Translations under genes and position numbers: made by a program | In this document: piece after piece, positions 49,961-58,819 of the stretch | How the letters are laid out: every line of letters begins with the position of its first letter | How positions within the stretch are numbered: the first letter of the stretch is position 1 | Notes under the pieces: generated by a model | Seen by the model: only the letters and a program-made list of their open reading frames with translations | Told to the model about the DNA's origin: nothing | The model's database searches: none | Origin: Gemmobacter sp. | GTDB lineage: Bacteria > Pseudomonadota > Alphaproteobacteria > Rhodobacterales > Rhodobacteraceae | DNA: 64,000 nt | Direction: 5' to 3' | Assembly: GCF_034676705.1 (NCBI RefSeq) | Contig: NZ_JAUCBS010000013.1 | Span: 1,314,501-1,378,500, forward strand

Positions 49961-50464
49961 ATGCAAACCCGTGACCCCCGCAGGCCCGGTGAACTGGTGT
50001 TCAACATCGCCCTGTTCCTGTTCAGCCTGTTCCTTCTTTACACTGCCTATACCATCTCCGGCTTCGAGGCGCTGTCGGCCCCCGGCGCCATTCCGATGGC
50101 CACCACCGCCATCATGGTGCTGACCGCCGGCCTGACCGTGATGCAGACGCTGAAGAAACCCGCGCAGACCAGCGAAAAGCTGGAACGCGACATCATTCCG
50201 CTGCCGGTGATCGTGACGATCGGCGCCGTCATCGCCTATGCGCTGCTGCTGCAACCGCTGGGCTTCCTGCCAACCTCGGTGCTGTTCCTGTTCGGGCTGG
50301 TCTGGTTCCTGTCCGGCCGCGGCCCGGCGTTCAGCCTGCTGGTGTCGGTGGCCACCGTGGCGCTGATCTACCTGATCTTCCGGCTGATCTTCAGCGTGCT
50401 GATGCCCGAGGGCATCGTTCCCGAAGGCGAACTGATCGCCTGGCTGCGCAATCTGGTGAAATGA
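49961..50464 (+). CDS. tctB: Tripartite tricarboxylate transporter small membrane subunit
   Basis: 167 residues with four membrane helices (FNIALFLFSLFLLYTAYTI, FEALSAPGAIPMATTAIMVL, IPLPVIVTIGAVIAYALLL, LLVSVATVALIYLIFRLIF), the layout of TctB. It stabilises the large TctA subunit. The stop is 1 base before the tctA start, so translation is coupled. The 92 bases between tctC and tctB hold no feature beyond a possible weak hairpin. Confidence 0.88.
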   Translation: MQTRDPRRPGELVFNIALFLFSLFLLYTAYTISGFEALSAPGAIPMATTAIMVLTAGLTVMQTLKKPAQTSEKLERDIIPLPVIVTIGAVIAYALLLQPLGFLPTSVLFLFGLVWFLSGRGPAFSLLVSVATVALIYLIFRLIFSVLMPEGIVPEGELIAWLRNLVK

Positions 50465-50465
50465 C

Positions 50466-51959
50466 ATGGACATTCTTGCAAATCTGCTGATGCCGGTGCT
50501 GCACCTGGATCTGCTGCTGCTGGTGGCTGTCGGCACGCTGGCGGGGATCTATGTCGGCGCCATTCCGGGCCTGTCGGTCACCATGGCGGTGTCGATCCTG
50601 ATCTCCTTCACCTTCTCGTGGGAGGTGTATCCGGCGCTGGCGCTGATGATCGGCATCTACATGGGCGGGGTCTATGGCGGGTCGCGCACTGCGATCCTGC
50701 TGAACATTCCCGGCGCACCGTCAGCCATCGCCACCGCAATGGACGGCTACCCGATGGCGAAAAAGGGCCTGGCAGGCGAGGCCATCGGCATCGTCACCGT
50801 GGTGTCCTTCATCGGCGGGTTCATCGGTATCCTGGCGCTGGCGCTGTTCGCGCCGATGCTGTCGGAATTCGCCATCCGCTTTCAGCCGCGCGATTTCATG
50901 ATGCTGGCGCTGCTGGGCATCCTGCTGGTTGGTTCGCTGTCGGGCGGCAATCTGGTCAAGGGCATCTTTGCCGGCGCGCTTGGCATCGGGATTGGCGCCG
51001 TGGGGATGGATCCGCTGACCTTTACCGAACGCTTCACCTTTGGCACCAGCGCCATGCAGGCGGGCGTGTCCTTTGTGGCGGTGATGATCGGGATGTTCGG
51101 CATTTCCGAAGGGCTGCAACAGCTGCACACCATCAACACCCCCGGCGTAAAACAGAAGATCGGCCGCATCGTGCCGTCGTGGAACCTGGTCAAGAAGCAC
51201 CTGCCGCTGGGCCTGCAAACCTCGACCATCGGCACGGTGATCGGCGCCCTGCCGGGCACGGGCGGCGACATTGCGGCGCTGATGGCCTATGACCACGCCA
51301 CCCGCGTCACCAAGAACCCCGAAGTGCCCTTTGGCGAAGGCGCCATCGAAGGGCTGGTCGCCCCCGAAACCGCCAACAACGCGGCCGTCGGCGGCGCCTT
51401 CATCCCGATGATGACGCTGGGCATTCCCGGCGATGCGGTGACCGCCATCATGATCGGCGCGCTGTTCATCCACGGGCTGAATCCCGGCCCGATGCTGATG
51501 GTGGAACAGCCCAACATGTTCTGGTTCATCGTCGGGTCGCTGACGCTGGCCAACATCTTCATGCTGATCTTCGGGCTGACCGGCATCAAGGCCTTTGTCA
51601 AGATCGTGGAACTGCCGCGCAGCGTGCTGCTGCCCGTCATCCTGCTGCTGTCCATCGTCGGCGCCTATGCGGTGAACAACAGCGTGACCGATGTCTACTG
51701 GATGCTGGGCTTTGGTGTGTTCGGATACTTCATGAAAAGCTACGGCTACCCGCTGGGGCCGGTGATCCTGGGGGTCATCCTGTCGCGGCTGCTGGATGAC
51801 AACTGGCGCCGGGCGATCATTTCCGAACAGGAAAGCCTGGTCATGCTGTTCCGCGGCATCCTGACCAGCCCGCTGTCGCTGGTGCTGTTCGCCTCGGTGC
51901 TGCTGATCTTCCTGTCCAAGACCCCGCTTTGGCCGATGATCACCCGGCGAAAGGCCTAA
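50466..51959 (+). CDS. tctA: Tripartite tricarboxylate transporter large membrane subunit
   Basis: 497 residues and about 11-12 helices. TctA signature blocks: GAIPGLSVTMAVSILISFTFSW, GIYMGGVYGGSRTAILLNIPGAPSAIATAMDGYPMAKKG, GALPGTGGDIAALMAYDHA and GFIPMMTLGIPGDAVTAIMIGAL with the two repeated PG loops. This is the secondary transporter channel, driven by proton or sodium gradient. First catabolic enzyme gene follows after 33 bases. Confidence 0.94.
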   Translation: MDILANLLMPVLHLDLLLLVAVGTLAGIYVGAIPGLSVTMAVSILISFTFSWEVYPALALMIGIYMGGVYGGSRTAILLNIPGAPSAIATAMDGYPMAKKGLAGEAIGIVTVVSFIGGFIGILALALFAPMLSEFAIRFQPRDFMMLALLGILLVGSLSGGNLVKGIFAGALGIGIGAVGMDPLTFTERFTFGTSAMQAGVSFVAVMIGMFGISEGLQQLHTINTPGVKQKIGRIVPSWNLVKKHLPLGLQTSTIGTVIGALPGTGGDIAALMAYDHATRVTKNPEVPFGEGAIEGLVAPETANNAAVGGAFIPMMTLGIPGDAVTAIMIGALFIHGLNPGPMLMVEQPNMFWFIVGSLTLANIFMLIFGLTGIKAFVKIVELPRSVLLPVILLLSIVGAYAVNNSVTDVYWMLGFGVFGYFMKSYGYPLGPVILGVILSRLLDDNWRRAIISEQESLVMLFRGILTSPLSLVLFASVLLIFLSKTPLWPMITRRKA

Positions 51960-51992
51960 GTCCCTGCGCTGTCTACCAAAAAGGACCACCCC

Positions 51993-52838
51993 ATGACCGA
52001 TACCATCCGCCTTGGACTGATCGGTGACAACATTGCCAAATCGCAATCGCCCCGGCTGCACAGGCTGGCCGGGGCGCAGAACGGGCGCCGCGTGACCTAT
52101 GACAGCCTGATCCCGGCCGAACAGGGCAAGGACTTCGACGCGCTGTTCGTCCATGTGGCCGCCTCGGGCTACCGCGGTATCAACGTGACCTATCCCTACA
52201 AGGAACGCGCGGCAGGCAAGGCCAGCATCGCCGACCCGTTGGTGCGCGCGATCGGGGCGATCAACACGGTGGTCTTTGCCGACACCGGGCCGCAGGGCTT
52301 CAACACCGACCATTCCGGCTTCATCGCCGCCTATCGCCGGGTCCGGGGCGATGCGGCGCCGGGGCCGGTCCTGATGATCGGGGCAGGGGGCGTGGGCAAG
52401 GCGGTGGCCTTTGGCCTGATCGCGCTTGGCCTGACCGAAATCCGCATCGCCGACCGCGACCTTGCCAAGGCCGAAGGGCTGGCCGCCGCGCTGGCGGCCG
52501 CGCGCCCCGGGCTGCGCACGGTTACCGGCACCGATGCGGCGGCGCTGGCCGCCGGGGCCGGCGGCATCATCAACTGCACCCCGGTGGGCATGGTCGGCCA
52601 TGACGGCACGCCCTTGCCGCGCGCCAGTCTGGCCGGCGGGCAATGGGTGTTCGACGCGGTCTATACCCCCGTCGATACCCGGTTCCTGCAAGATGCGGCC
52701 GCCGAAGGCTTGCAGGTGATTTCGGGCTACGAGCTGTTCGTGGGCCAGGGCGTCGATGCCTGGGCCATCTTCACCGGATTGCCGCTGGACGAGGTGCGCC
52801 TGCGCCGCGATCTGGCCGAAGGGAAGGATGCGACATGA
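51993..52838 (+). CDS. Shikimate/quinate dehydrogenase (AroE/QuiB-like)
   Basis: 281 residues. Substrate site IAKSQSPRLHR (SxS motif) and NVTYPYKE with the catalytic Lys, INTVVF and FNTDHSGF; the nucleotide fold is GAGGVGKAVAFGLIALG. After the second strand comes IADRDLAKAE: an Asp where NADP-type AroE has NRT, which favours NAD. That and the location argue for a catabolic quinate/shikimate dehydrogenase, not the biosynthetic AroE. It would make 3-dehydroshikimate (or 3-dehydroquinate). Overlaps the next gene by 4 bases (ATGA). Confidence 0.88.
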   Translation: MTDTIRLGLIGDNIAKSQSPRLHRLAGAQNGRRVTYDSLIPAEQGKDFDALFVHVAASGYRGINVTYPYKERAAGKASIADPLVRAIGAINTVVFADTGPQGFNTDHSGFIAAYRRVRGDAAPGPVLMIGAGGVGKAVAFGLIALGLTEIRIADRDLAKAEGLAAALAAARPGLRTVTGTDAAALAAGAGGIINCTPVGMVGHDGTPLPRASLAGGQWVFDAVYTPVDTRFLQDAAAEGLQVISGYELFVGQGVDAWAIFTGLPLDEVRLRRDLAEGKDAT

Positions 52839-54712
52839 AGACCTCCATCGCCACTGTCTCGATTTCCGGCACCTTCGCGGAAAAGCTGCGCGCCATCGCC
52901 GATGCGGGGTTCGACGGGATCGAGATCTTTGAACAGGATTTCATCGCCTCGGACTTTTCCCCGCGCGAGGTGGGGCAGATGGTGCGCGACCACGGGCTGG
53001 AAATCACCCTGTTCCAGCCCTTCCGCGATTTCGAAGGATTGCCCGAACCGCACCGCAGCCGCGCCTTTGCCCGGGCGGCGCGCAAGTTCGACCTGATGAA
53101 CCAGCTGGGCACCGATCTGGTGCTGGTCTGTTCGTCGATCCACCCGGCCGCCATGGGCGGGATCGACCGGATGGCGGCGGATTTCGCCGAACTGGGCGAT
53201 CTGGCCCGGTCGCATGGCGTGCGCGTGGGGTTCGAGGCGCTGTGCTGGGGCCGCCATGTGAACGATCACCGCGACGCATGGGAGGTGGTGCGCCGCGCCG
53301 ATCATGCCCATGTCGGGCTGATCCTGGACAGTTTCCACACGCTGGGCCGCAAGATCGACCCCGAGACGATCCGCCGGATCCCCGGCGACCGGATCTTTTT
53401 CGTGCAGCTGGCCGATGCGCCGGCGATCGACATGGATCTGCTGTATTGGTCGCGCCACTTTCGCAACATGCCGGGCGAAGGCGATCTGGATGTGACCGGC
53501 TTCATGCGCGCGGTGGCGGCAACGGGGTATGCCGGGCCGCTGTCGCTGGAAATCTTCAACGACCAGTTCCGCGCCGGCCTGCCGCGCCTGATCGCGCAGG
53601 ATGGCCACCGCAGCCTGATCGCCCTGATGGACCGCGTGCGGCGCGAGGAACCCGCGCTGAAGGTGGATCTGCCCGCCTTCCCGCCCGAGGCGCCGGTGGA
53701 ACGGGTGGAGTTCATCGAATTCGCCACCTCGCCTGCCGAGGCTCCGGGGCTGGAATCGCTGCTGGCCGCCACGGGGTTCACCCGGGCCGGGGCGCATGTG
53801 TCGAAACCCGTCACGCTGTGGCGGCAGGGCGGGGTCAACCTGCTGGTCAACACCGACAGTCAGGGCTTCGCGCATTCGTCCTTTGTCACCCATGGCACGA
53901 CGGTTGCGGAAATCGGGCTGGTGGTGCCCGATGCCCGCGCCACCCATGCCCGGGCCAGGGCGCTGCTGGCGCAGTCCCACGAACAGGACAACAAGGCCGG
54001 CGAGCTGACCATTCCCGCCATTCGCGGCGTGGGGGGCAGCATGCTGCGGTTTCTGGATGCCGGATCCGACCTGTCGCGCATCTGGGAGGTGGATTTCCGC
54101 ACCGGCGGGCCGCTGACCGGGGCAGGGATCACCGGGGTGGATCACATCGGCCAGACCATGGCCTATGACGAGATGCTGTCCTGGGCGCTGTTCTATTCCA
54201 CCATCTTCGGGGCGCGCAAGGCGCCGATGGTGGATGTGGCCGACCCCGACGGGCTGGTGCGGTCGCAGGCGGTGCAGTCGGGCGGGTTGCGGGTAACGCT
54301 GAACGGGGCCGAGGCGCGGCGCACCCTGGCCGGGCGGTTCGTCGAGGAAACCTTCGGTTCGGCCGTGCAGCACATCGCCTTTGCCAGCGCCGATATCTTT
54401 GCCACCGCCGGCGCGCTGGCCGCGCGCGGCTTTCCGGTGCTGACCATCGGGGCGAACTACTACGACGATGTCGAGGCGCGCTTTGGCCTTGATCCGGCAC
54501 TGGTGGCACGGATGCGAGGGGCCAATGTGCTGTATGACGAGGATGCCGGCGGGCAGTTCTTTCAGCTGTATTCCGCACCGCGACCGGACGGGTTCTTTTT
54601 TGAAATCGTGCAGCGGCAGGCGAATTACCAGGGCTACGGCGCGCCGAACGCCCCTTTCCGCATCGCCGCCCAGAAACGCGCGGCGCGCCCGGCGGGGATG
54701 CCGCGCCGGTAG
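52835..54712 (+). CDS. quiC: 3-dehydroshikimate dehydratase (QuiC type) fused to an HPPD-like VOC domain
   Basis: 625 residues in two parts. Residues 1-280 are a TIM barrel with metal ligands Glu134 (VGFEALCWG), Asp165 and His168 (LILDSFHT), Gln191 (FFVQLADAP) and Glu239 (LSLEIFND), which match the QuiC1 pattern I know from Pseudomonas. Residues 340-610 are a vicinal-oxygen-chelate domain like 4-hydroxyphenylpyruvate dioxygenase with HIGQ, QHIAFAS and FFFEIVQR as His-His-Glu. It converts 3-dehydroshikimate to protocatechuate, the entry of the pca genes found 4 kb downstream. The role of the VOC half in this family is unclear. Confidence 0.88.
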   Translation: MKTSIATVSISGTFAEKLRAIADAGFDGIEIFEQDFIASDFSPREVGQMVRDHGLEITLFQPFRDFEGLPEPHRSRAFARAARKFDLMNQLGTDLVLVCSSIHPAAMGGIDRMAADFAELGDLARSHGVRVGFEALCWGRHVNDHRDAWEVVRRADHAHVGLILDSFHTLGRKIDPETIRRIPGDRIFFVQLADAPAIDMDLLYWSRHFRNMPGEGDLDVTGFMRAVAATGYAGPLSLEIFNDQFRAGLPRLIAQDGHRSLIALMDRVRREEPALKVDLPAFPPEAPVERVEFIEFATSPAEAPGLESLLAATGFTRAGAHVSKPVTLWRQGGVNLLVNTDSQGFAHSSFVTHGTTVAEIGLVVPDARATHARARALLAQSHEQDNKAGELTIPAIRGVGGSMLRFLDAGSDLSRIWEVDFRTGGPLTGAGITGVDHIGQTMAYDEMLSWALFYSTIFGARKAPMVDVADPDGLVRSQAVQSGGLRVTLNGAEARRTLAGRFVEETFGSAVQHIAFASADIFATAGALAARGFPVLTIGANYYDDVEARFGLDPALVARMRGANVLYDEDAGGQFFQLYSAPRPDGFFFEIVQRQANYQGYGAPNAPFRIAAQKRAARPAGMPRR

Positions 54713-54773
54713 GCCGGCCGGAATGGCAGCCGGTGCGCCCCTGGCCGGCCCCGGAGGGGTTTCACACCCCTCC

Positions 54774-54784
54774 GCGCCGGTTGG
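54774..54784. repeat. Left half of a hairpin repeat interrupted by IS110
   Basis: GCGCCGGTTGG at 54774-54784 and GGCGGGCCAACCGGCGCC at 56160-56177 together rebuild a palindrome of the kind seen intact at 1425-1446 (CCGGTTGGCGGGCCAACCGG). The IS110 element sits in its middle. Downstream of the right half comes CCCCGTGGGGTATTT as after mliC. The upstream part 54713-54784 also holds the hairpin GGAGGGG / CCCCTCC. Confidence 0.55.
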
Positions 54785-56159
54785 GTCTCGGACCATTTAT
54801 GGATGGCTCCCGCGTGGCAAGGGCTTTTCGTGGCACTCTGGCATCTGGTCGGTTGCGGCCATTTATTCGGCGTCTGTCGGCTGCACGGTGGCTGCGCGCC
54901 CTGATGAAAGTCCGCTTGGCTGCTATGGCTCCCGATCAATGGCACGCGCTCAAGGCGCTGCGGTCCGAACAGGGTATTCCGGCGGCTTGTCCGTCAGATG
55001 GCCATCATCTCACCTTGCACCCCACCATCTCATTTGGGGCGCAGATCGCCCCGCGGTTCCCAAGCGGCGCGCGCCGCGTCGTAGCCAGTCCCGTTTCTCG
55101 GCAAGGCCCGGACGGTCCGCGCCATGCGGTTCGCCAAGGCGATCGCGGCCTGCCTTGCGGTCTTGCGTTGCAGGAGTTTCCAGAGCCAGTCGTCGCCGGG
55201 ATCGCCCCGCCGCCGGGCGGTAATCACCCCATTGCGCCGAGATACAGGAGGCGCCGTACGTAGCGGTTGCCCATCTTCGAGATGCGCCCGGGCCTTTCCT
55301 TTCCACCGCCTGAATGCAGCTTCGGCGTGAGGCCGAGCCAGGCCGACAGGTCGCGGGACGTCCGAAAGCCGGTCACATCCGGCAGGGTCGCCGCCAGCGC
55401 TGTCGCGGTGATCGGGCCGATGCCGGGAATGGTCTGCAGCCTCTTCGCAGCCTCGCTGGCCTCCGCTTCGCGGCGGATGTCCCTTGTGAGCGCGTCAATC
55501 CGTTTGCGGGTCTCGAAAAACTGGTCAGCCAGCAGGCGCAGCGGTGCCCGGGCAGCCGCCGGAAGGTCGGCGCGCTCACCCGCCTCGCGCAGTCGCCCGG
55601 CATTATGGACGCCTTTCGGTGCCACCGTGCCGAACTCCCCCAGATGCGCACGGATCGCGTTGGTGACCTGGGTCAGCTGCCGCACCAAGAATTCCCGGGC
55701 CCTGTGGGTCATCAGGAGTGCCTGTGTCTCCTCGCTCTTCACCGGCACAAAGCGCATCGACGGCCGGGTCACGGCTTCGCAGATCGCCTCCGCATCCGCC
55801 TGGCCAGTCTTTCCGCGTCGGACGCAGGGTTTGACATGGGATGGCGGCATCAGCCGAACGTCATGACCGAATTTGCCGAGCTCCCGCGCCCAGTGATGCG
55901 CCCCGGCACAGGCTTCAATGCCGACCAAGCAGGGCGCAAGCCGCTGGAAAAACTCCAGCATCTGGTTCCGCCGCAGCTGCCGCCTCAGGACGGCCGAACC
56001 TTCGGCATCAACGCCGTGAATCTGGAAAACGGACTTGGCGAGGTCAACGCCGACCGTGGTAATCCCCGTCATGGATGGCTCCCCCCTGGAGGTGACTTTT
56101 GACAGCCCCCAATGTGGCACATCGCGATGCCGGGAGCGGGAGCCATCCACTCCATCAAT
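54785..56159 (-). mobile_element. IS110-family element (IS1111 group)
   Basis: About 1375 bases. Subterminal inverted repeats TGGATGGCTCCCGC (54800-54813) and GCGGGAGCCATCCA (56136-56149) are perfect over 14 bases. Outer limits are set by the interrupted palindrome and are good to a few bases. No target duplication is seen, as usual for the group. The transposase gene runs leftwards and is frameshifted. The 215 bases between the transposase end and the left repeat hold nothing recognisable. Confidence 0.8.
55030..56072 (-). pseudogene. IS110-family transposase with a one-base frameshift
   Basis: From 56072: MTGITTVGVDLAKSVFQIHGVD opens the RuvC-like DEDD domain; VGIEACAGAHHWARELGKFGHDV, KTGQADAEAICEAV and the C-terminal transposase_20 part with LQTIPGIGPITATALAATLPD follow. 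The frame stops at 55224 after RRLLYLGAMG. The normal ending VITARRRGDPGDDWLWKLLQRKTARQAAIALANRMARTVRAL continues one frame over to 55030. The break lies in a GGGG run; a single extra G would restore LGAMG-VITARR. Either an inactivating deletion or a translational slip. Confidence 0.85.
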
Positions 56160-56202
56160 GGCGGGCCAACCGGCGCCTCCCCGTGGGGTATTTGAGAAGA
56201 CC
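56160..56202. repeat. Right half of the interrupted repeat
   Basis: GGCGGGCCAACCGGCGCC followed by TCCCCGTGGGGTATTTGAG. See 54774-54784 for the left half. The segment ends at the CTAG that begins the IS5-type element. Confidence 0.5.
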
Positions 56203-57061
56203 CTAGGTTCAGGACCCATTGATCAACTTCTTGCGGCATGCTTCAGGCTCCGCAAGGAGACTGAACGATGAGCAACCTTTTCTGGCTGACCGACGCGCAG
56301 ATGGCGCGGCTGCAGCCCTTCTTCCCCAAGAGCCATGGCAAGCCGCGCGTCGATGACCGGCGTGTGTTGAGCGGGATAATCTTCATCAATCGCAATGGCT
56401 TGCGGTGGCGCGATGCGCCAAGGGAGTATGGCCCGCCGAAGACCCTCTACAACCGCTGGAAGCGGTGGAGCGACAAGGGGGTGTTCGCCCGGATGATGGA
56501 CGGGCTGGCTGCCGAAGCCGCCGTTCCGAAGACGGTGATGATCGACGCGACCTATCTCAAGGCACACCGCACGGCGACCAGCCTGCGGTCGAAAAGGGGG
56601 GGCCGGGCGACCAAAGGGGCCGTCTGATCGGCCGAACCAAGGGCGGCATGAACACCAAGCTGCACGCCGTCGCCGACGCCGACGGTCGGCCGATCCGCTT
56701 CTTCATGACCGCAGGCCAGGTCAGCGACTACACGGGTGCGGCGGCCCTGCTGGGCAGCCTGCCAAAGGCGGAGTGGTTGCTGGCCGACCGGGGCTATAAC
56801 GCCGACTGGCGCAGGGAAGCGTTGAGAGACAAAGGGATAAAGCCCTGCATCCCCGGCCGGAAGTCACGCGGCAAACCCGTCAAGCATGACAAGCGCCGCT
56901 ACAAACGCCGTAACCGGATCGAGATCATGTTCGGGCGGCTCAAGGACTGGCGACGGGTCGCAACGCGATACGACCGGTGCCCGAAGGTCTTCCTATCCGC
57001 CATCGCCCTCGCCGCTACCGTCATGTTCTGGCTATAAAGCGAGAACGAGTCCTGCCCCTAG
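56203..57061 (+). mobile_element. IS5-family element (IS427-like), two overlapping frames
   Basis: Imperfect terminal repeats GTTCAGGACCCATT (56207) and the complement of GGGCAGGACTCGTT (to 57057) are flanked on both sides by CTAG (56203-56206, 57058-57061), a possible 4-base target duplication. It encodes one transposase in two frames. Its right CTAG is shared with the IS1595-type element that follows without a gap. Confidence 0.75.
56268..57037 (+). CDS. IS5/IS427-type transposase made by -1 frameshifting
   Basis: The first frame (56268-56627) starts MSNLFWLTDAQMARLQPFFPKSHGKPRVDDRRVLSGIIF and has the first Asp in VMIDATYLKAHR. The second, in the -1 frame, goes on GRLIGRTKGGMNTKLHAVADADGRPIRFF, then LLADRGYNADWRREAL (second Asp) and RRYKRRNRIEIMFGRLKDWRRVATRYDR (Glu), ending 57037. 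The switch point is AAAAGGGGGG at about 56594-56603, the programmed slip site expected in this group. Fused length is about 255 residues. Probably functional. Confidence 0.88.
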
Positions 57062-57757
57062 ACCATCATCTGCCTGAGTTCCTGCCTGAGGGTATGGAAG
57101 TGCTTGCCCCATCGCCATTCGCATTCCTTGAGGTGGAGAGCGAAGTTGACCTTGACGCCGTTGAACTTGGCCAGCCGGCGCTTGGTGAAGCTCCAGAAGC
57201 TCTCGATCCCGTCCATCGAGGAAAACGGTCCACCGGACCGTTTTCTGATCCCTCGGACTATGCACCCCGTTCTCGGCGAAATGCTTCGACTTGTTGATCC
57301 GCAGATGCTTGTCGTAGCCGACATCGACCAGCCCGTTGCAACCCGACCAACCATCGCTCATCAGCACGGCGTCGAGGGCGATCTTGCCTCGGATAACATC
57401 CTGTAATGTCTTGGCTTTCGCATCCGGGACCACTTCGGTATAGACCCGCCCGCCGCGTTCGAAGATGCCGAAGACCGGCTGTTTGAGCGTGCCGCGACCA
57501 CGTTTGCGGGGGCCGGGGCGGCCACGGATGCGCTCGGCGCCGAAGACGCTCTCGTCGACTTCGACCACGCCCACGAAGGTGGCTTTGTCGCGTTCCTGGC
57601 GGGCGGCGATGGCGGCGCGAAACCGACCGAAGTAGCGGTTCACCGTCTTGCGGTTCAGGCCGAGAAGCAGCGCCGTCTGCGCGGCGGTGAGGTCGGCACA
57701 GAAGCAACGCATGATCCTTTCTATCCGATACCGGGATAGTCTGTTGTATTCACGCAT
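57058..57757 (-). pseudogene. IS1595-family transposase, frameshifted
   Basis: From 57757: MREYNRLSRYRIERIMRCFCADLTAAQTALLLGLNRKTVNRYFGRFR (helical N-terminus), then VGVVEVDESVFGAERIRGRPGPRKRGRG with the first catalytic Asp and VLMSDGWSGCNGL with the second. The frame fails near 57270 after HFAENGVH. The ISXO2 C-terminus DGIESFWSFTKRRLAKFNGVKVNFALHLKECEWRWGKHF resumes in another frame and ends at 57058. It is therefore probably inactive. Confidence 0.85.
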
Positions 57758-57792
57758 AAAACCATCATCCCCATATCAAGATGATGGTCTAG
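57058..57792 (-). mobile_element. IS1595-type (ISXO2-like) element
   Basis: Inverted repeats CTAGACCATCATC (57058-57070) and GATGATGGTCTAG (57780-57792) are perfect over 13 bases. The transposase stop codon TAG lies inside the left repeat. The element abuts the IS5-type element with no spacer. An extra ACCATCATC at 57761-57769 makes a hairpin with the right end. Confidence 0.75.
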
Positions 57793-57839
57793 AGCCTTGG
57801 AAAAAGGCAAAGGGGCGAACCCTGCACCAGGATCGCAGG

Positions 57840-58742
57840 TCAGCCGCCCGCGCCATCCCGGGTCAGGCGCAACAGCAGATCCAGCCCGGGCACCGGCGGG
57901 CCACCCTGCCGGCGGGTGGTGCCGACCGCGCCGGACAGAAAACGCACGCCGGTGGGAATTTCGGCCAGATCGCCGCGGTCCAGTTCCTCGGCCACCACGC
58001 CCCGCGAGATGAACCACACCGCATCGGACCCTAGCACGATGCCGCGCCCGATGGGCAGGGCCACCGTCTCGAACGCCGGGCGGTGGCCGGGCAGGGCCAG
58101 GCTGGCAAGGTAATCGTCCACCGCCCGGCGGATCAGCGCGGTTTCGGGCGGCAGGATCAGCGGCACCCGGCGCAGCAGATCGCGCGGGGGCAGGCCGTGC
58201 AGCGGATGGCCGGCACGGGCGACCAGAACCACCTCTTCCTCATACAGGTGTTCAAAGGCCAGTCCGGCCATTTCGGTGGCCAGCGGCATGCGGCCGACCA
58301 TCAGGTCCAGTTCGCCCCGTTGCAGCAGGCGGACCAGATGGGTATGGGGCCCGGTCTCGATCTTCAGCAGGGTGTCGGGGGCCAGGTCGCGAAAGCGCAG
58401 CGCGACCTGCGGGAACAGGCGCGTGGCCGCCGTGGGCAGGATGCCCACCCGGATCGCGCCGCCCGACATGCCCGGACGCAGCGCCGCCGCCCCGGCATCG
58501 AGCGCCTGAAGCCCAAGGCTGGCATGGCCGCGGAACACCGCGCCCTGTTCGGTCAGCACCAGCCGCCGCCGTTCGCGCCGGAACAGCGGCGTGGCCAGCA
58601 GATCCTCCAGTTCCGCCAGGGTGCGCGACAAGGCGGGCTGGGTGATGCCCTGCGCACGCGCCACCGCCGACAGGCTGCCGCTGGCCGCAATATCCAGAAA
58701 CGCCCGGATATGGCGCAGCTTGATGCCGGGATGCATGATCAT
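57840..58742 (-). CDS. pcaQ: LysR-family regulator of protocatechuate catabolism (PcaQ-like)
   Basis: 300 residues. HTH in KLRHIRAFLDIAASGSLSAVARAQGITQPALSRTLAELEDLLATPLFRRERR (residues 8-60), beginning IKLRHI as in PcaQ, and an effector domain with VGILPTAATRLFPQV. It is divergent from pcaD with 77 bases between starts. PcaQ proteins activate pcaDCHGB when carboxymuconate-type inducers are present. In the gap TTATCGCCCCGGTTT (about 58773) is an imperfect match to the ATAACC-N4-GGTTAA type site. Confidence 0.88.
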   Translation of the reverse strand: MIMHPGIKLRHIRAFLDIAASGSLSAVARAQGITQPALSRTLAELEDLLATPLFRRERRRLVLTEQGAVFRGHASLGLQALDAGAAALRPGMSGGAIRVGILPTAATRLFPQVALRFRDLAPDTLLKIETGPHTHLVRLLQRGELDLMVGRMPLATEMAGLAFEHLYEEEVVLVARAGHPLHGLPPRDLLRRVPLILPPETALIRRAVDDYLASLALPGHRPAFETVALPIGRGIVLGSDAVWFISRGVVAEELDRGDLAEIPTGVRFLSGAVGTTRRQGGPPVPGLDLLLRLTRDGAGG

Positions 58743-58819
58743 TCTGGTATGAACTTGCGCAGATTTTGCATTATCGCCCCGGTTTCTACCCGCATATGTT
58801 ATGGACAGGAGGAGACATC

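Noticed and set aside
51993..52838. Biosynthetic shikimate dehydrogenase aroE
   Set aside because: Coupled to tctCBA and quiC, and the Asp after the second strand of the nucleotide fold favours NAD; a catabolic role fits better.
56268..56627. Two separate proteins in the IS5-type element
   Set aside because: The frames overlap at AAAAGGGGGG in the -1 direction and together make one DDE transposase, as is usual for this group.
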